From assembly GCA_015143295.1 (NCBI GenBank), contig CM026554.1, forward strand, positions 32,563,531 through 32,627,530: a stretch of DNA of 64,000 nucleotides. Direction: 5' to 3'. Positions 11,341-22,160 of this stretch are shown here, piece after piece (the first letter of the stretch is position 1; every line of letters starts with the position of its first letter). This stretch comes from Tetracentron sinense (lineage: Eukaryota > Streptophyta > Magnoliopsida > Trochodendrales > Trochodendraceae). The notes beneath the pieces are model-generated. The model did no database searches. It was not told where the DNA came from and saw only the letters and a list, made by a program, of their open reading frames with translations. Position numbers and translations under genes: made by a program.

Positions 11341-13223
11341 GTGGTAGTTCAGCAAAAACCACGGCCAAGTATCTTACTTGTGTAACCGGAACTATACAAC
11401 AAAATATGTCTTTGTAGGACATTTTGGAAGGAGACGGCGAAAGGGTCCATCTGAAATCGCGTGCACATCTGAAATCCCTTCAACAGATGTTCCATCTTGG
11501 TGGTCTTCGCCCTTTAGCAGTCTCAAAAGCATTTTCTTTTCTGGAAGAGAAAATGGCTCTCCCAGAACCTTTTTGAATTGGACTTTGCTACTTTGCTACT
11601 GAGACCCCCCATTAGGGTCGAGACCGAGACCATACTTTAAGAGCATGGGATTTCAGGTGGGGCCCATTTCACATGGTAGGCCTCACCTGAAATCCTGTGT
11701 TCTTAGAACATGGTCTCGGCCCTAAGAAGGTCTAAATAGCTTTATCCTTTTTGAATTATAACCATTGGGATTTTTTTTTCTTCTAAAAATCTGGATGCTT
11801 TAACCTCATTTGATTGATCGGATTAAAAAGGGTACATGTGACACAAAAAAGTGATGGGCTGGTAAATCACCTCCTCTTATGGAGGAAGTGATTTTTCTAT
11901 TTTGGAAATGGATTATAATCCGCTTGTCACTGTGTGTAACTTAATTCTAAAAATACATATATATATTTTTAATTCTCCCAGGGTGAAACTTAATTCTAAA
12001 AATATTAATTTTTTTAATTCTCATTGGGTGGAACTTAATTCGAAAAATATTAATTTTTTTTACCCCGATTAAAATTCACTAACACTTGGGGTTAAATTCT
12101 TTTTAAATCCAAGTTAAATTCTGTTTAATAATTTATTTTAAAAACCAAAGATTGGTGGATGAACACTAAGGGTAGGTGAATCTTAACCACAATTAAAGGG
12201 TGTCAAAAAAAATACGTGGCAACCTCAAGGGCATGCATAACCAGACTGGGACCGGTTATAACTTGTAACGGTGGAAAATTACAAGTTTTAGAAATTACTT
12301 TAATTTTTTTTTAAAAGAAAACCTTTGATAGTTTCCAAATTAGCCCGTAAGGAAAGCTCTTTTCCTGCATGGAGCCATGGAGTGTGTGAAGTTGGTAGAA
12401 GGGAAATAAAAAACGGACCCAGGGTCAGCTTAGAAGCTGACCCCGTCCTCTCATTGGTCCACAGCCCCCCTTATTATCACTCATTACTTGTTGGATTCAC
12501 TCACCCCTTAGGGTTAAGGGGTCTAGCCATGAGTTTTAGAAAAACAAAAATACAAAATGATTAATTTTAATTTAATTAAGCTTAATCATAGTTTAAGAGG
12601 TGCTAAAAGGGTCACGGGGGCACTGCGTTCAGCTTAGAACAGGACTCTTGGTAGAATATGACTTGAAATTCTACAAGGTTATAACCCGACTCTTTGGAGT
12701 CAAAGGTTATGTCTCACGTGTCAACACATGTCCCTTTTTAATATCTGTGGTTAAGATTCACTAAACCCTAAGGTTCAACTATTTAAAATTGGTTTTTAAA
12801 AAACAACATTTTAACCAGAGTTGTAATTGTAATTAGACTCAAGTTTCAAGTTACAGCCGTAGAGAATTTCATGTGGTAGAATATATTCCTCAAAGACGTG
12901 TTAACACTTGATACCGTAACGGATTTTGGGCAGTTTTGTGTTAAACACACCTTAAGTGCGCCCAAAACCTAATATTTGCTTTCTATTAATGGCAAGATCT
13001 TAGCCGTCCAATTAACGGAGCCCGTATTGGATTGACCATCTAAACGTCCTATTAGTCAAAGAGTCGGTCTATGTTTATTTATGGAGACTCTCCCAAGCAT
13101 ACTCCTAAATATACGTGACTATCGAAAATGAAAGAATAAACCAAGTCGAGCCAAATCTATTATTGACCCTTAGTTATTTGAATCAACCCTTTGATATCCA
13201 AAGAGTTAAGGCTTCGTCATATA
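11341..13223. repeat. Intronic tandem duplication, copy B
   Basis: Copy B starts at the head-to-tail junction with copy A (CATATA|GTGGTAGTTCAGC) and ends GGCTTCGTCATATA at 13223. Most long stretches match copy A nearly base for base, with scattered small insertions and deletions. It retains the empty site of the MITE found in copy A. Confidence 0.88.
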
Positions 13224-13585
13224 GTAAAAATATTAGACGGATAAATACTAAAGGATCAGACGGCAAGAATTCTTCATCTCACTAACCCCAATTAGTTTGA
13301 AACAAAATTTTTGGAAATCCTTAAAAAAAAAAAAAAAAAAAACAGTTCCCAACTATTAAAATCCAACAATTTTTAAAAGGATTTTACTAGTCTTAATCCC
13401 CCTACATGGGCAAAAGGCAAACCCCCTTGTGCACCAAGGACCCTCCTTGCCCAAAAAAGGCGCATTAACACTAGGGATAAAACTTCTTAGACCGTATTAA
13501 GGCCGAGACCACCAAGACAGCTCTCTAAGAGTACGAGATTTCAGATGGGGCCTACACGGTCTCTGTAGTAAAGTCCTCTATGCTA

Positions 13586-13873
13586 GGGCCTCGGATTGTC
13601 TCTGGCGAACTAGAAAGGGCTCTCGGGGTTCCATACATTGTGTGCGACAGTTGGCGTAAAAAATAGGGAGAAATCATCCCATTTTCTCCCCATAATTTTG
13701 ATTTCTCCCCATTTGATATCTCTCACCCGTATTCTCATACACTTATCGCCATATGTCTTATTATGGGTGGGGAATTCAAAATCATGGGCCCATGATTTTG
13801 ACTCTACCACTTGTCACCTATTCTATGGAACCCCAAGACAAGCCCTTTCTGGCTTCGCCAGATACAAAGGCCG
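13586..13873. mobile_element. MITE with GGCCTCGGATTGTCTC ends, copy 1
   Basis: The left end reads GGCCTCGGATTGTCTCTGG and the right end, inverted, GGCCTTTGTATCTGGCGAAG. The interior has inverted GGGAGAAATCA / TGATTTCTCCCC text. A second copy with the same order of motifs lies at 17881-18158. It sits just inside the intron, ~65 bp from the OCT1 donor site. Confidence 0.72.
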
Positions 13874-13937
13874 CTAGAAAAACTTTACCATTCCATTTCC
13901 AAGTAATAAGAATTGTCAAAAAAACAAAAAAACGTAC

Positions 13938-14352
13938 CCATGAGCGAACCAAGGAAGAACAAGGACGCGGGTAGTCCAGCAACGAACTTGTGATCACAAA
14001 CGAGTCCCCACTCAGCTATTGTAGAGCTAGAGTTGCCACCAATCCATTCCCACGTCCCAGACGGAAGCCCACACACCGACTTGGACTCGGACAAACCCCC
14101 CTTCGCGCACCAAGAACCCCCGCCTTTGCACGACCAAGAAGGCTGTGCATCGCTAAATATGGTTACCAATGTATTTTGGGAGTCGAAAATCCAGGCCAAG
14201 GACACCAAGAACACTTGGACCATCTGAGAGAATCCGAACGATCCTACATACTCTTCTATTATTTCGTCCACCGTCAGCTCCAGCTTCGTCGCTGCTGCCT
14301 CGGCTTCTCCTCCTTGGACTCTGTGGAGAACTAGCTCTTGCAGTTCTTCCAT
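13938..14352 (-). CDS. OCT1: Organic cation/carnitine transporter OCT1-like, exon 1
   Basis: Exon 1 encodes residues 1-138 plus the first base of codon 139. The start ATG is the complement of 14350-14352. It fits because the conserved LTVDEIIEEYVGSFG block follows at residues 26-40, as in plant OCTs. The first membrane span lies at about residues 44-62 (VQVFLVSLAWIFDSQNTL). A long loop with several cysteines (residues 75-119) follows, as is usual between spans 1 and 2 in this family. Span 2 begins at HKFVAGLPASLFFLGSLMG. The donor ATGG|GTACGT joins exactly to exon 2. The upstream-most N-terminal residues are the least certain part. Confidence 0.9.
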
Positions 14353-14416
14353 TGGGTCCCTGTAGGCTCTAGCTAAGTGAGGTTGGTTTCAGTAAATGGA
14401 AATCAAGCTGCTTCAC

Positions 14417-14425
14417 CATTTATAG
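14417..14425 (-). promoter_or_regulatory. Candidate TATA box of OCT1
   Basis: The complement reads CTATAAATG, ~65 bp upstream of the start codon, a fitting distance for a short 5' untranslated region. The upstream side is soon occupied by two MITEs (14469-14612 and 14638-14785), so any distal promoter lies within or beyond transposon DNA. Confidence 0.5.
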
Positions 14426-14468
14426 ATTATTATAGAGGTGGTTCCTGTTTAATTTTATTTTAAGGAAA

Positions 14469-14612
14469 TGCTATTGAGACCGCAAAGGGCCGAGACCGTG
14501 CACCACATGCATGGATCTCAAAATTTCATAAACGGGTTTAATAAAATTTTGAGATCTGTACATATGATATACGGTCTCGGTGTGTCTCGGCACTTTACAG
14601 TCTCAGTAGCAA
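14469..14612. mobile_element. MITE with TGCTATTGAGACC ends
   Basis: The left end reads TGCTATTGAGACCGCAAAGG and the right end, inverted, TGCTACTGAGACTGTAAAG. Both are followed by GCCGAGAC. The interior has an inverted AAAATTTTGAGATC pair. Similar GGTCTCGGCC phrases occur in both copies of the OCT1 intron duplication, so the family is repeated locally. Confidence 0.7.
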
Positions 14613-14637
14613 AGTCATTTCTTTTATTTGACACTTA

Positions 14638-14785
14638 GGCTCCGTTTGTTTCGATGTAAAATAGGGGAAAACAAATGAATTTCACCGAAAATATCAATTG
14701 TCCTAAATAAATTATGTGCGAAAAATGATATTTTCCGTGAAATTCATTTGTTTTCCCCTATTTTCCATCAAAACAAACGGAGCAT
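14638..14785. mobile_element. Fold-back MITE with GCTCCGTTTGTTT ends
   Basis: Almost the whole element is an inverted repeat of ~60 bp per arm. GCTCCGTTTGTTTCGATG on the left matches GCTCCGTTTGTTTTGATG read from the right, then AAACAAATGAATTTCAC and GAAAATATCA on both arms. The terminal motif is typical of hAT-like plant MITEs. No clean 8-bp target duplication was recognised. Confidence 0.75.
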
Positions 14786-15681
14786 TAAAAGAAATGGCAG
14801 CACGGGAATAAGCGGTCCTCCTTAGTTTTAGGTTTTCAATTCCACGTGGGGAGCATGAGTGGTTGTTAGGAACCACCATCATCTTTGAATATGCGGCATA
14901 AGCAGAAGTATTTGGACATGTATCATGCATGCAGGGTCCCACTATCCACCATTGTAAAATGCGTCTCTTGTATAAAACTTTCATGAATATTCTGAATCAA
15001 TCCGCAAGTTGAACGGTAGAGATCATACAGTCCTTTGAAGAAGTGGGTTCTAGCCTGGCCTCTTTATCTTTTTTTTTTGGTTGGACTAGCTAGCCCTCTG
15101 ATCTTTACTTTCCTTTAGTGAGTACAATCAATTATGAGTGGGATCCACTCTTGCAATTGCAGGAGAATCTCTCTTTTACTTGTAAATACATAGCACGTGT
15201 CCCAATAGCATTAACCCTCAAGATTAATTAAGTAAATTTTAGAATTTGAAAAAGCATACAAAAACCTGAAAGCCCTGGACAGGTGGTGCAACTTTTTTTT
15301 TTCTCTTCATGCATATGAGGTCATGAATTTACATGATTGTGAATTACCAAATATATTAGTGGGTCCTACTTGGTCTTTTTCTCCGTCCTCCCATCATAAA
15401 AGTCCGGATCTGCCCAATTGCAATTGAACTCCCGAGTTCCATTGCATACCCTTTAACTATTTTTAACTGGCTTCGGATTATCTCAGGTGGATACCCGAGG
15501 TGGGTGCTCGGGCATCCACATATCGTCCGACATGTGGCGATACAAGTGGCGACAATTAATCGAAGAGTTTTGATTAGAGGACCACAAGGTCCTCTTTGAA
15601 GCTGAGCACTCCCATCAAGTTTCAATACATTGGAAAAAAGAAAATGATAAAAAACTAAAATAAAAGTTTTATTGTCTCATG
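14786..15681. other. Spacer upstream of OCT1, unassigned
   Basis: No convincing gene is present. The short minus-strand frames at 14712-14984 and 15356-15625 have no recognisable domain. Confidence 0.35.
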
Positions 15682-15836
15682 CTAGGAAGCACGAATACTT
15701 TGAAAATGGAAACGTACCCATATTGTTGTATCGGATACGTATCAGATACGACACTCTAAGGTAAAACTTAACTATTTTTCATAATTTCTGTTGTATCGTC
15801 GTACCCGTATCATATCGCCGTACCCGTGCTTCCTAG
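15682..15836. mobile_element. Small inverted-repeat element with CTAGGAAGCACG ends
   Basis: The left end reads CTAGGAAGCACGAATAC and the right end, inverted, CTAGGAAGCACGGGTAC. TCATG-like text on both sides may be a target duplication. The interior repeats the motif GTATCGGATACG. Confidence 0.6.
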
Positions 15837-16278
15837 GCCTCATGTCATTTAGCAATTTGGTGGTTTGTTTGGAAGAAGATCCTGTAATTGATTTTCTAAT
15901 TTTTTTAATAGAATTAATAAATCGTAACCACAATTTAAAGGTGCTGTTAGGCGCAGCCAACTTTTTGATGACTGCACCCTATTAGTAAAAAATTATTTAT
16001 TGCATGCCATTAAATTCATAAAATTACTTATACACCCCAAAAATAAAATAAATTTATAACTATGCACCAATCACGATTTAAGCATTACCTATTAAGCAAG
16101 ACCAACCAACGACAACAGGTTCAAAGCTTCTCCCATTAATCTTTACTATTCAGATTTTGTACGTGTGTGACTTCTCCAATTAATCTTCACTTCCCAGATT
16201 TTGTACATGTGTGACTCCTGATTTATGTTGATCATTCCTATTCATAAAACCATGATACCTTCCACCTCTTGTTGATAA
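15837..16278. other. AT-rich spacer with a short duplication
   Basis: A ~50-bp direct duplication (TCTTTACTATTCAGATTTTG / TCTTCACTTCCCAGATTTTG, each followed by GTACRTGTGTGACT) lies at about 16139-16217. Nothing else was recognised. Confidence 0.45.
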
Positions 16279-17703
16279 GAGTTTTTAGGGGTTTTTCCCA
16301 GATTGCCCCTCTAGTATGGGGTTCTTCCCCAAATAACCAGGTTTTGAAAACCCTTCTATAAATGCCTTTATCATCTATTTTCCATAATTCAGTATTTATG
16401 AAAAGTCTTAAACACCTCTCCATTGATTTTGAAAGAAGAAGAAGAAGAAGAAAAGGGTTTTAGGTTCATGGATGAGAGATCTTCGTTCTCACCCTATTTC
16501 CAGCGAGAGTTATTCGTTCCCACCCCATTTCCCGCGAGAGTTCTTCATTCCAAGAAGAAGAAGAAGATATGTACGTGGATGAGATGAATGAAGCTCACCC
16601 ACTCCCCTCATCTTCCAAATACTCATCCATTACCATTTATACTGATTTTGAAAGAAGAAGAATAATTAAAAAAAAAAGATGAAAAAATCGCAAAAATCTG
16701 AGTTTCCCGAAGTTTTTTGTGTGCAGGGTCAATTCAGTGCATCGACCTCGTGCATTTTTTGCATCGACCCCGTGCAAAATGCATCGACCGCGTACAAAAT
16801 GTACTAAGTCGATACAATGCATCGACCTCATGCATTTTATATATCGACTCTGTGCAAAATGCATCGACCGCGTACAAAATACACTAGGTTGATGCAATGC
16901 ATCGACCTCGTGCATTTTATGCATCGACCTCGTGCAAAATGCATCGACCACGTACAAAATGCACTACGTTGATACAATGCATCGACCTCGTGCATTTAAT
17001 GCATCAACCTCCTGCAAAATGCATCGATCGCGTACAAAAAGCAGTAGGTTGATGTAATGCATCGACCTTGTGCATTTTATACATCGACCCCGTGCAAAAT
17101 GCATCGACCGCGTACAAAATGCACTAGGTCGATACAGTGCATCGACCTCGTGCATTTTCTGCATCGACCCCGTGCAAAATGCATCGACCGTCATCTTCAA
17201 GCTTGGAAATATGACTGTAAATCATAGAAAATGAAAAAAAACACATGTAAACACATATATAACATGAAATTTAATGTTTTGAACTATAAATACAATGATT
17301 ATAAACATTTTTCAATGAATTAATCATACATGCAATGATTTTTTTGAATTCATTTTTTTTAAACACAAGAAACCTGAAAATGAGAGTTGTTCTTCGGTTA
17401 ATGATGTTTTTTCACGAAAATAACATGGAAAGAACGCTCTTGGAACAAAGATCTCTCACCGGAAATGGGGTGGGAACGAAGTTCTCTCATTGGAAATAGG
17501 GTGGGAATGAAGAACTCGTCGGAAATAAAGTAGGGATACCCAAAGTCTTTTTTTCAAATGATTTGGATAAAATGGGAAAAATTCGCATGTGCGAATAGAT
17601 GCACATGTGTTTGGGGACATTTAGAGAATGGTTTTTAAAACCTGGTTATTTGGGGAAGGACCCCATACTAAAGGGGCAATCTGGGAAAAACCCCGAGTTT
17701 TAA
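16279..17703. mobile_element. 1.4-kb fold-back element with long TIRs and an internal minisatellite
   Basis: Outer inverted repeats of ~75 bp match: GGGGTTTTTCCCAGATTGCC ... CCAAATAACCAGGTTTT at 16288-16358, and the reverse complement of the same at 17638-17695. A second inverted pair lies inside (GAGAGATCTTCGTTCTCACC near 16474 and its partner near 17440-17515). Between the arms is a six-copy 80-bp tandem array at 16738-17190. No transposase was seen. The long arms suggest a Mutator-like or fold-back non-autonomous DNA element, but no target duplication was confirmed. Confidence 0.72.
16738..17190. repeat. 80-bp minisatellite, about six copies
   Basis: The phrase TGCATCGACCT recurs at about 16739, 16817, 16897, 16977, 17057 and 17137, an almost exact 80-bp period. 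Each unit has three or four ~20-bp sub-repeats built on GCATCGACC plus GTGCAAAATGC or GCGTACAAAATGCACTA. The unit ends in GGTCGAT, which pairs with ATCGACC to give frequent short palindromes. Confidence 0.9.
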
Positions 17704-17880
17704 GCCCAGTACATACCAACTAACATTACTTGAGCATATCATACAACAATTTTTTTTTAAATTTTTTTATTTTATCGGTAGCATACCATGAAACATTGGT
17801 TTGAGAATCCAAACACACTATGTCTATAATCCTCAAACACTCTGATATGTGCGATTCACATGGTAACATTAATAGAAAAA

Positions 17881-18158
17881 GGCCTCGGATTGTCTCTGGT
17901 GAGGCCAGAAAGGTGGTCTCGGGCAACTACAAAATAAGGGGCATGTGACGTTAAAAAGGGGAGAAGTCATTCCATTTTCTCTTCATGATTTTGACTTCTC
18001 TCCACTTGATATCTCTCCCCTTATCTCACCACTTTATCATCATGTGTCAAATAATGTGTGGAGAAATCAAAATCATGTGCCCATGAAATGACTTCTCCAA
18101 CCACTTGTCCCCTATTTTATGGTTGTCCTTCTGGTTTCGCTAGAGAGAATTTGAGGCC
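17881..18158. mobile_element. MITE with GGCCTCGGATTGTCTC ends, copy 2
   Basis: Same order as the copy at 13586-13873: GGCCTCGGATTGTCTCTGG at the left, GGGGAGAAGTCAT, TTTGACTTCTC, GATATCTCTCCCC and ATCATGTGTCAA in the middle, and an inverted CTAGCGAAACCAGAAGG near the right end. Confidence 0.72.
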
Positions 18159-18567
18159 ATAGAAAAACTGGTGTTTAGATGAGAGAGTGTTTATCCAAGC
18201 ACACTGATACCGTGTCTAGATTCCATAACCATGAAATGATGTATCATTAATGCAATTACAGACATACAATGATACCATGTCGAGCGGAAGAACAAAGAAA
18301 GAACCAAGGAGAATGGCATGTCTTCCCTCCAAGAAAATTTTGGGATGCGGCTATTAAAATTTAAAAAATGGGGTATACTCGTAATAAAGTGGGATGCGCC
18401 TAACATCAACCTTCAATTAATAAGAGTTGAAAGAAAAACGTATTGACCTCTGGGCACAATTGAACTCTGGTTCAATTGTGATGATCTGATCATCTTGATG
18501 AGAGTACCTCTGACATTGAAATATTCTATTTTGATAAGACAACATTGAGAATTGTCCAATGGACAAC
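18159..18567. other. Spacer, unassigned
   Basis: Short frames only. No domain, paired repeat or RNA gene was recognised. Confidence 0.35.
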
Positions 18568-18901
18568 AAGGTTTAAAATAAAAAGGTTTAAAATTTTGTG
18601 AAATTTCTGTTTCAGGCAACCCAACGACATCGAAACTGGGTGTATTTCAAAAATCAAATTTTGGTTGAAATTTTGGAAAATTTCAGATTTCGGAAATTTC
18701 AGAATTTCGGTCGAAACCTGATCTTTTAATTTTTAAATAGTTTTAAAAAAAATTTTTCTTAAAATTCTGAAATATTCCAAAATATTTCGAAATGTTTACT
18801 CAAATTTCATGAAATTTATATATTAATTAAAAAAATAAAATAATAATATTTATATAAATATGTAAAATTTTAATAAAATATTATTTTTTAATATATATAT
18901 T

Positions 18902-18941
<40 letters not shown>

Positions 18942-19053
18942 AATTATTAATATTTCGGATTTTGAAATTTTGCCGAAATCCCGTAATTTTTCAGGATTTC
19001 AGTTTGGGTTGGCTGGGTGAAATCTTCGAAAATTTTGAAATTAAAAACCTTGC
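18568..19053. mobile_element. AT-rich inverted-repeat element with a (TA)n core
   Basis: The left flank has CAAGGTTTAAAAT and GTGAAATTTCTGTTTCAGGC. The right side, read inverted, has CAAGGTTTTTAATTTCAAAA and GATTTCACCCAGCCAACC. The middle is almost pure A/T with a TA run at about 18895-18931 and repeated GAAATTTC / GAATTTCGG palindromes. This fits an old MITE-like fold-back element. Confidence 0.5.
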
Positions 19054-20629
19054 ATGGACCTCGAGTTCTGGTTTGTGCTGTGTTTGCCACCTTTGTGTGC
19101 GTTCGTTTTATGTGGTGGTTACACATAGAGATCTTGTTGGCCACCTCTCTCCTTTTGGAGTGCCATTTGACGTGTTTAGGCACTTCCCAAATATATTATG
19201 TTAACTTAAAGAAAAAAGTGCTATTATAATTCACACTTACTCCTCAGTTCTACTTGACTTCTCATTGGAATGTGACTCAAGTAAATAGACAACCTTATAC
19301 TCAAACCATCAAGAACATTCAATTAGTTATTGTGTATGGGTACTCCTAATTATACTCCCAAATATATTTCCTAATCCTAACTATTTATAACCAATCACTA
19401 AGAGTCAAGATTTGAATTGACTTATTTTATCTTTTCTACTGCCACATCAGTTCTAATTCTAATCCTAACCGTTTAATAATTGAAATCAATGGTTAGGATT
19501 TTGGAGTAGGCTTTAGGAGTATGCCTAGACTAATTCATTTTTTTTTAGAATGATCCATCAAAGGTCAATAATAGTCAACCAATTGGACGGCAGATTGGGA
19601 AAGTTGAGCCTTTGTAAGGTCCTGCTCTATAATCTCACCTCTAGTCAAGAAAACGAAAATTGTTGGTGCTTGCTTTGTCATGCATAGGAATGGAAACGAA
19701 GACAAAGTGGAATTTGAAAGCGACTTAAAAGATTCCTTAGACGAATACTTGTGGCTGAAATTATCCAGCTTCAGTGCAATCCATGCTGGACAAGGGAATT
19801 TGTGACTGTCAATGCAACCCATTATGGAAATGGAAAGGAAATGGAAATGGGAGTTTGTTACTTCGACAAACGATATTCATACGTATCTCTTTTTTCAAAT
19901 GCCCCGTTCATGTGCTTAGTGGTTGCTTCAATATTAGAGCACCTCCATTAATACATACTATTCACGTTGACCACAACAGAGAACAGTAGGCATCCCACGA
20001 ACCCACTGTATTGAGTTGTGGACGCGGCTCCAGCACTTGGTCATTGCATCTTGCCTCAACTCCTACGAGTCCTTGGCAAGCAAGCCTCATTCCTTGTGTT
20101 CTTCGGCAATCTAAGCGAGAGCTAGCGTAGTCCAAGGTTCGGTACCCATGCTCATTAAAGCCATTAATAAGCAGTCTCTCGTACAAGACATCTGACAGAT
20201 TTTTTTAGAATCTGACCGTTGGATCTCAAGATGGGTCTCATGAGGAAAACGTGATAAAAAACACTTGGATCGGACATTTATAAACCGTCCAATAAAAAAA
20301 AAAAGAGGAAGACCGACCTACTAACAAAAGAGAGAATTTGTTAAGAGGATAGATGTAGAGGGGAGAGCAGTGTAATTTTAAAAATAAGAGGGGAGGTTTT
20401 AGCAATTTCACCAAACCTCGAGGAAGGTCGGTGTAATTTAGCTTCTTAATTTTCTGTATAAACAACAATTTTGTTATGCACAACTAGCACCACACAAGTA
20501 AAGGAATGGAGAACACCTTTTTCACTGATCCTTGTGAGTATTCTTTTGCTCTATGACGTACGTATCTTCTTGCTCGACAGTGGGTTCTATTACACTACTT
20601 CTTTATCATGGTTAAGTAATTTAACTATG
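19054..20629. other. Spacer, unassigned
   Basis: Open frames in this stretch are all under 90 residues and have no recognisable motif. A few A/T runs and GGAAATGGAAA repeats near 19830 are the only structure seen. Confidence 0.35.
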
Positions 20630-20880
20630 CTTAGTTTGGCCAAACCATAAGTTAAACACTAGGTCAACCCTGGTTAAATCCTAGGTCAACTCTAGTCAAA
20701 CCCTAATCAAATCCTAGGTCAACCTTAGCTTAACCCTAGGTAAACTATAGCCTAACCCTAGATGAACCCTATGTCAAATCCTAGGTTAACCATAGCCTAA
20801 CCCTAGATGAATCCTAGGTCAAACCCTAGTTAGCACTAACCTAGCCAAGGACCTAGGGCTAAGCCCCAGCCCCTTAGGAC
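20630..20880. repeat. Degenerate CCCTAGGTCAA short tandem repeat
   Basis: AACCCTAGGTCAA-type words recur about every 12-20 bases with many substitutions (CCTAGATGAACC, CCTAGCCTAACC, CCTAGGTTAACC). The core AACCCTA recalls the plant telomere unit, but the spacing is not the 7-bp telomere period. Confidence 0.6.
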
Positions 20881-20938
20881 CTAAACCCATAGACAAACAG
20901 TCCTTAGGCCCAAACATACACCCGTGACCCAAGCTAAG

Positions 20939-21076
20939 CTCTAGGGGGCGCGGGGGGGGGGGGGCTAGCCCTGAAATTCAAATTTTCTAAGAATGTAGAT
21001 AATCTAATTATCGGCTCTAGGGGGGGGCTAGCCCTGAAATTCAAATTTTCTAAGAATGTAGATAATCTAGTTATCG
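20939..21076. repeat. ~70-bp tandem duplication with a poly(G) run
   Basis: CTAGCCCTGAAATTC through GTAGATAATCTA is present twice in a row, each copy preceded by CTCTAGGGGGG. The first copy carries a longer G run (12 G near 20953-20964). Confidence 0.85.
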
Positions 21077-21789
21077 ACATTCCTTTTATGGTAAGCAAAG
21101 TACCGCGTGCATGAGCATTTAAACCTGAGCAGACCCATTTCTGAAAAAACCCAAGAATGGTGGTAAACTATTTACCGCCATTTAGTCTTATACCTTGCAA
21201 AGAATGGCGGTACTAGAATTACCGGTATTCCTAGAGTTTGCATTCCACGCAAACTCTGTTCCCCCCAGTGCTTTGGCACAACTTCTGGCAACCACTCACA
21301 CCTTCTGTGACCTTCACCAACTCCTTTCCTATTCCCTTTGGTGTCCCTAACCTCCCAATCCAGTAAAATGAGACCCTTGGCCAAGCTTAAGGATACACTC
21401 CGAAAATACTGGGCAAATCTCTGAAAGAATTCTGATCAAAGCTTCTAGTTCTTTGAATTCTGCCTCTGGAAGCTGAGTGTGAACCTAGAGGAACAACTTA
21501 AGCTTTCCCCTCTACTGCGAGCCTCCCCTTTTAGCCACCACCACCATCATCCAGTACTGTTGGAGCTCAGAAATCAAAGGGTAGGATCACCCCAATTTTT
21601 TCTTTTTCCTCCTATTGAGCATCTGTAAACCCCTGGTCACCTCCAAGGGGTCTCAGCTCGTTGCAAATCCAAAAGTAGGTAGTAGAGGACCCCTCTTGTC
21701 TTCTCCCATAGGCAAGGGGACCCCCTTGCAACTTTCGATACTGCCCACACTTCACACACGAAGCACAACCCTTCCTCTCACTCCCCATG
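21077..21789. other. Spacer, unassigned
   Basis: A 70-residue minus-strand frame at 21172-21384 and a 75-residue plus-strand frame at 21615-21842 have no recognisable domain. GGCGGTA / TACCGCC inverted words around 21100-21220 hint at another small element. Confidence 0.35.
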
Positions 21790-22160
21790 CACTACAAAAA
21801 TCAAGGTTTTTAACGACGGTTCAAAATCGCGTTATAATATGAGAACCCACCGTCACTGGATATAACGACGGTGGAGTAAACCGTTGTCGATTATCTTATT
21901 GAGGAATCCTGTAGCGGCGGATATTAATGGTGGTTTAATTGAACCACTGTCATACATAAATATTTTACGGCGGTTTCCAACTGCCGCCGTTAACTTTTTA
22001 ATATGATTATTAAAATGCTCTATTGCGTTGTATATCTAACCGTCGTGACAAATCCGCCGTTACAGAGTAAATATATAACGGCTGGTCAAACTGCCTTCCT
22101 TTATCAAATACATGTAACGGCAGTTCTAAACCGCCGTCGTTAAGTTATAAATAATTAAAT
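21790..22160 (-). mobile_element. Terminus of outer CACTA element (CACTA-1)
   Basis: The stretch begins CACTACAAAAATC, a classic CACTA end, and is followed by dense subterminal motifs in both orientations: AACGACGGT, CCGCCGTTA, ACGGCGGTTT, ACGGCAGTT. This pattern is typical of En/Spm-type elements. Because the related transposase remnant at 40780-41270 is read on the minus strand toward this end, this is inferred to be the 3' end of that element. Confidence 0.75.

Larger units (their letters stand above)
9350..13937 (-). other. OCT1 intron (4,588 bp), expanded by duplication and MITEs
   Basis: The donor is ATGG|GTACGT (complement, 13938/13937) and the acceptor TTGATGCAG|GC (complement, 9350/9349), giving a canonical GT-AG intron in the right phase. 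It contains a ~1.9-kb tandem duplication (9368-11340 and 11341-13223), a MITE with flanking target duplication (10367-10570), a second MITE (13586-13873), and a poly(A)-rich run near 13322-13342. Confidence 0.85.

Noticed and set aside
13990-14334. Plus-strand frames of up to 114 residues over OCT1 exon 1
   Set aside because: Antisense shadows of the real exon, with arginine/proline-rich nonsense composition.
16738-17190. CRISPR-like array
   Set aside because: Units are contiguous tandem repeats without unique spacers, in a plant nuclear context.
16637-17200. Two minus-strand frames with repeated CTRSMHF/DALHQP peptides
   Set aside because: They are translations of the 80-bp minisatellite. 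The period is not a multiple of three and there is no support for expression.
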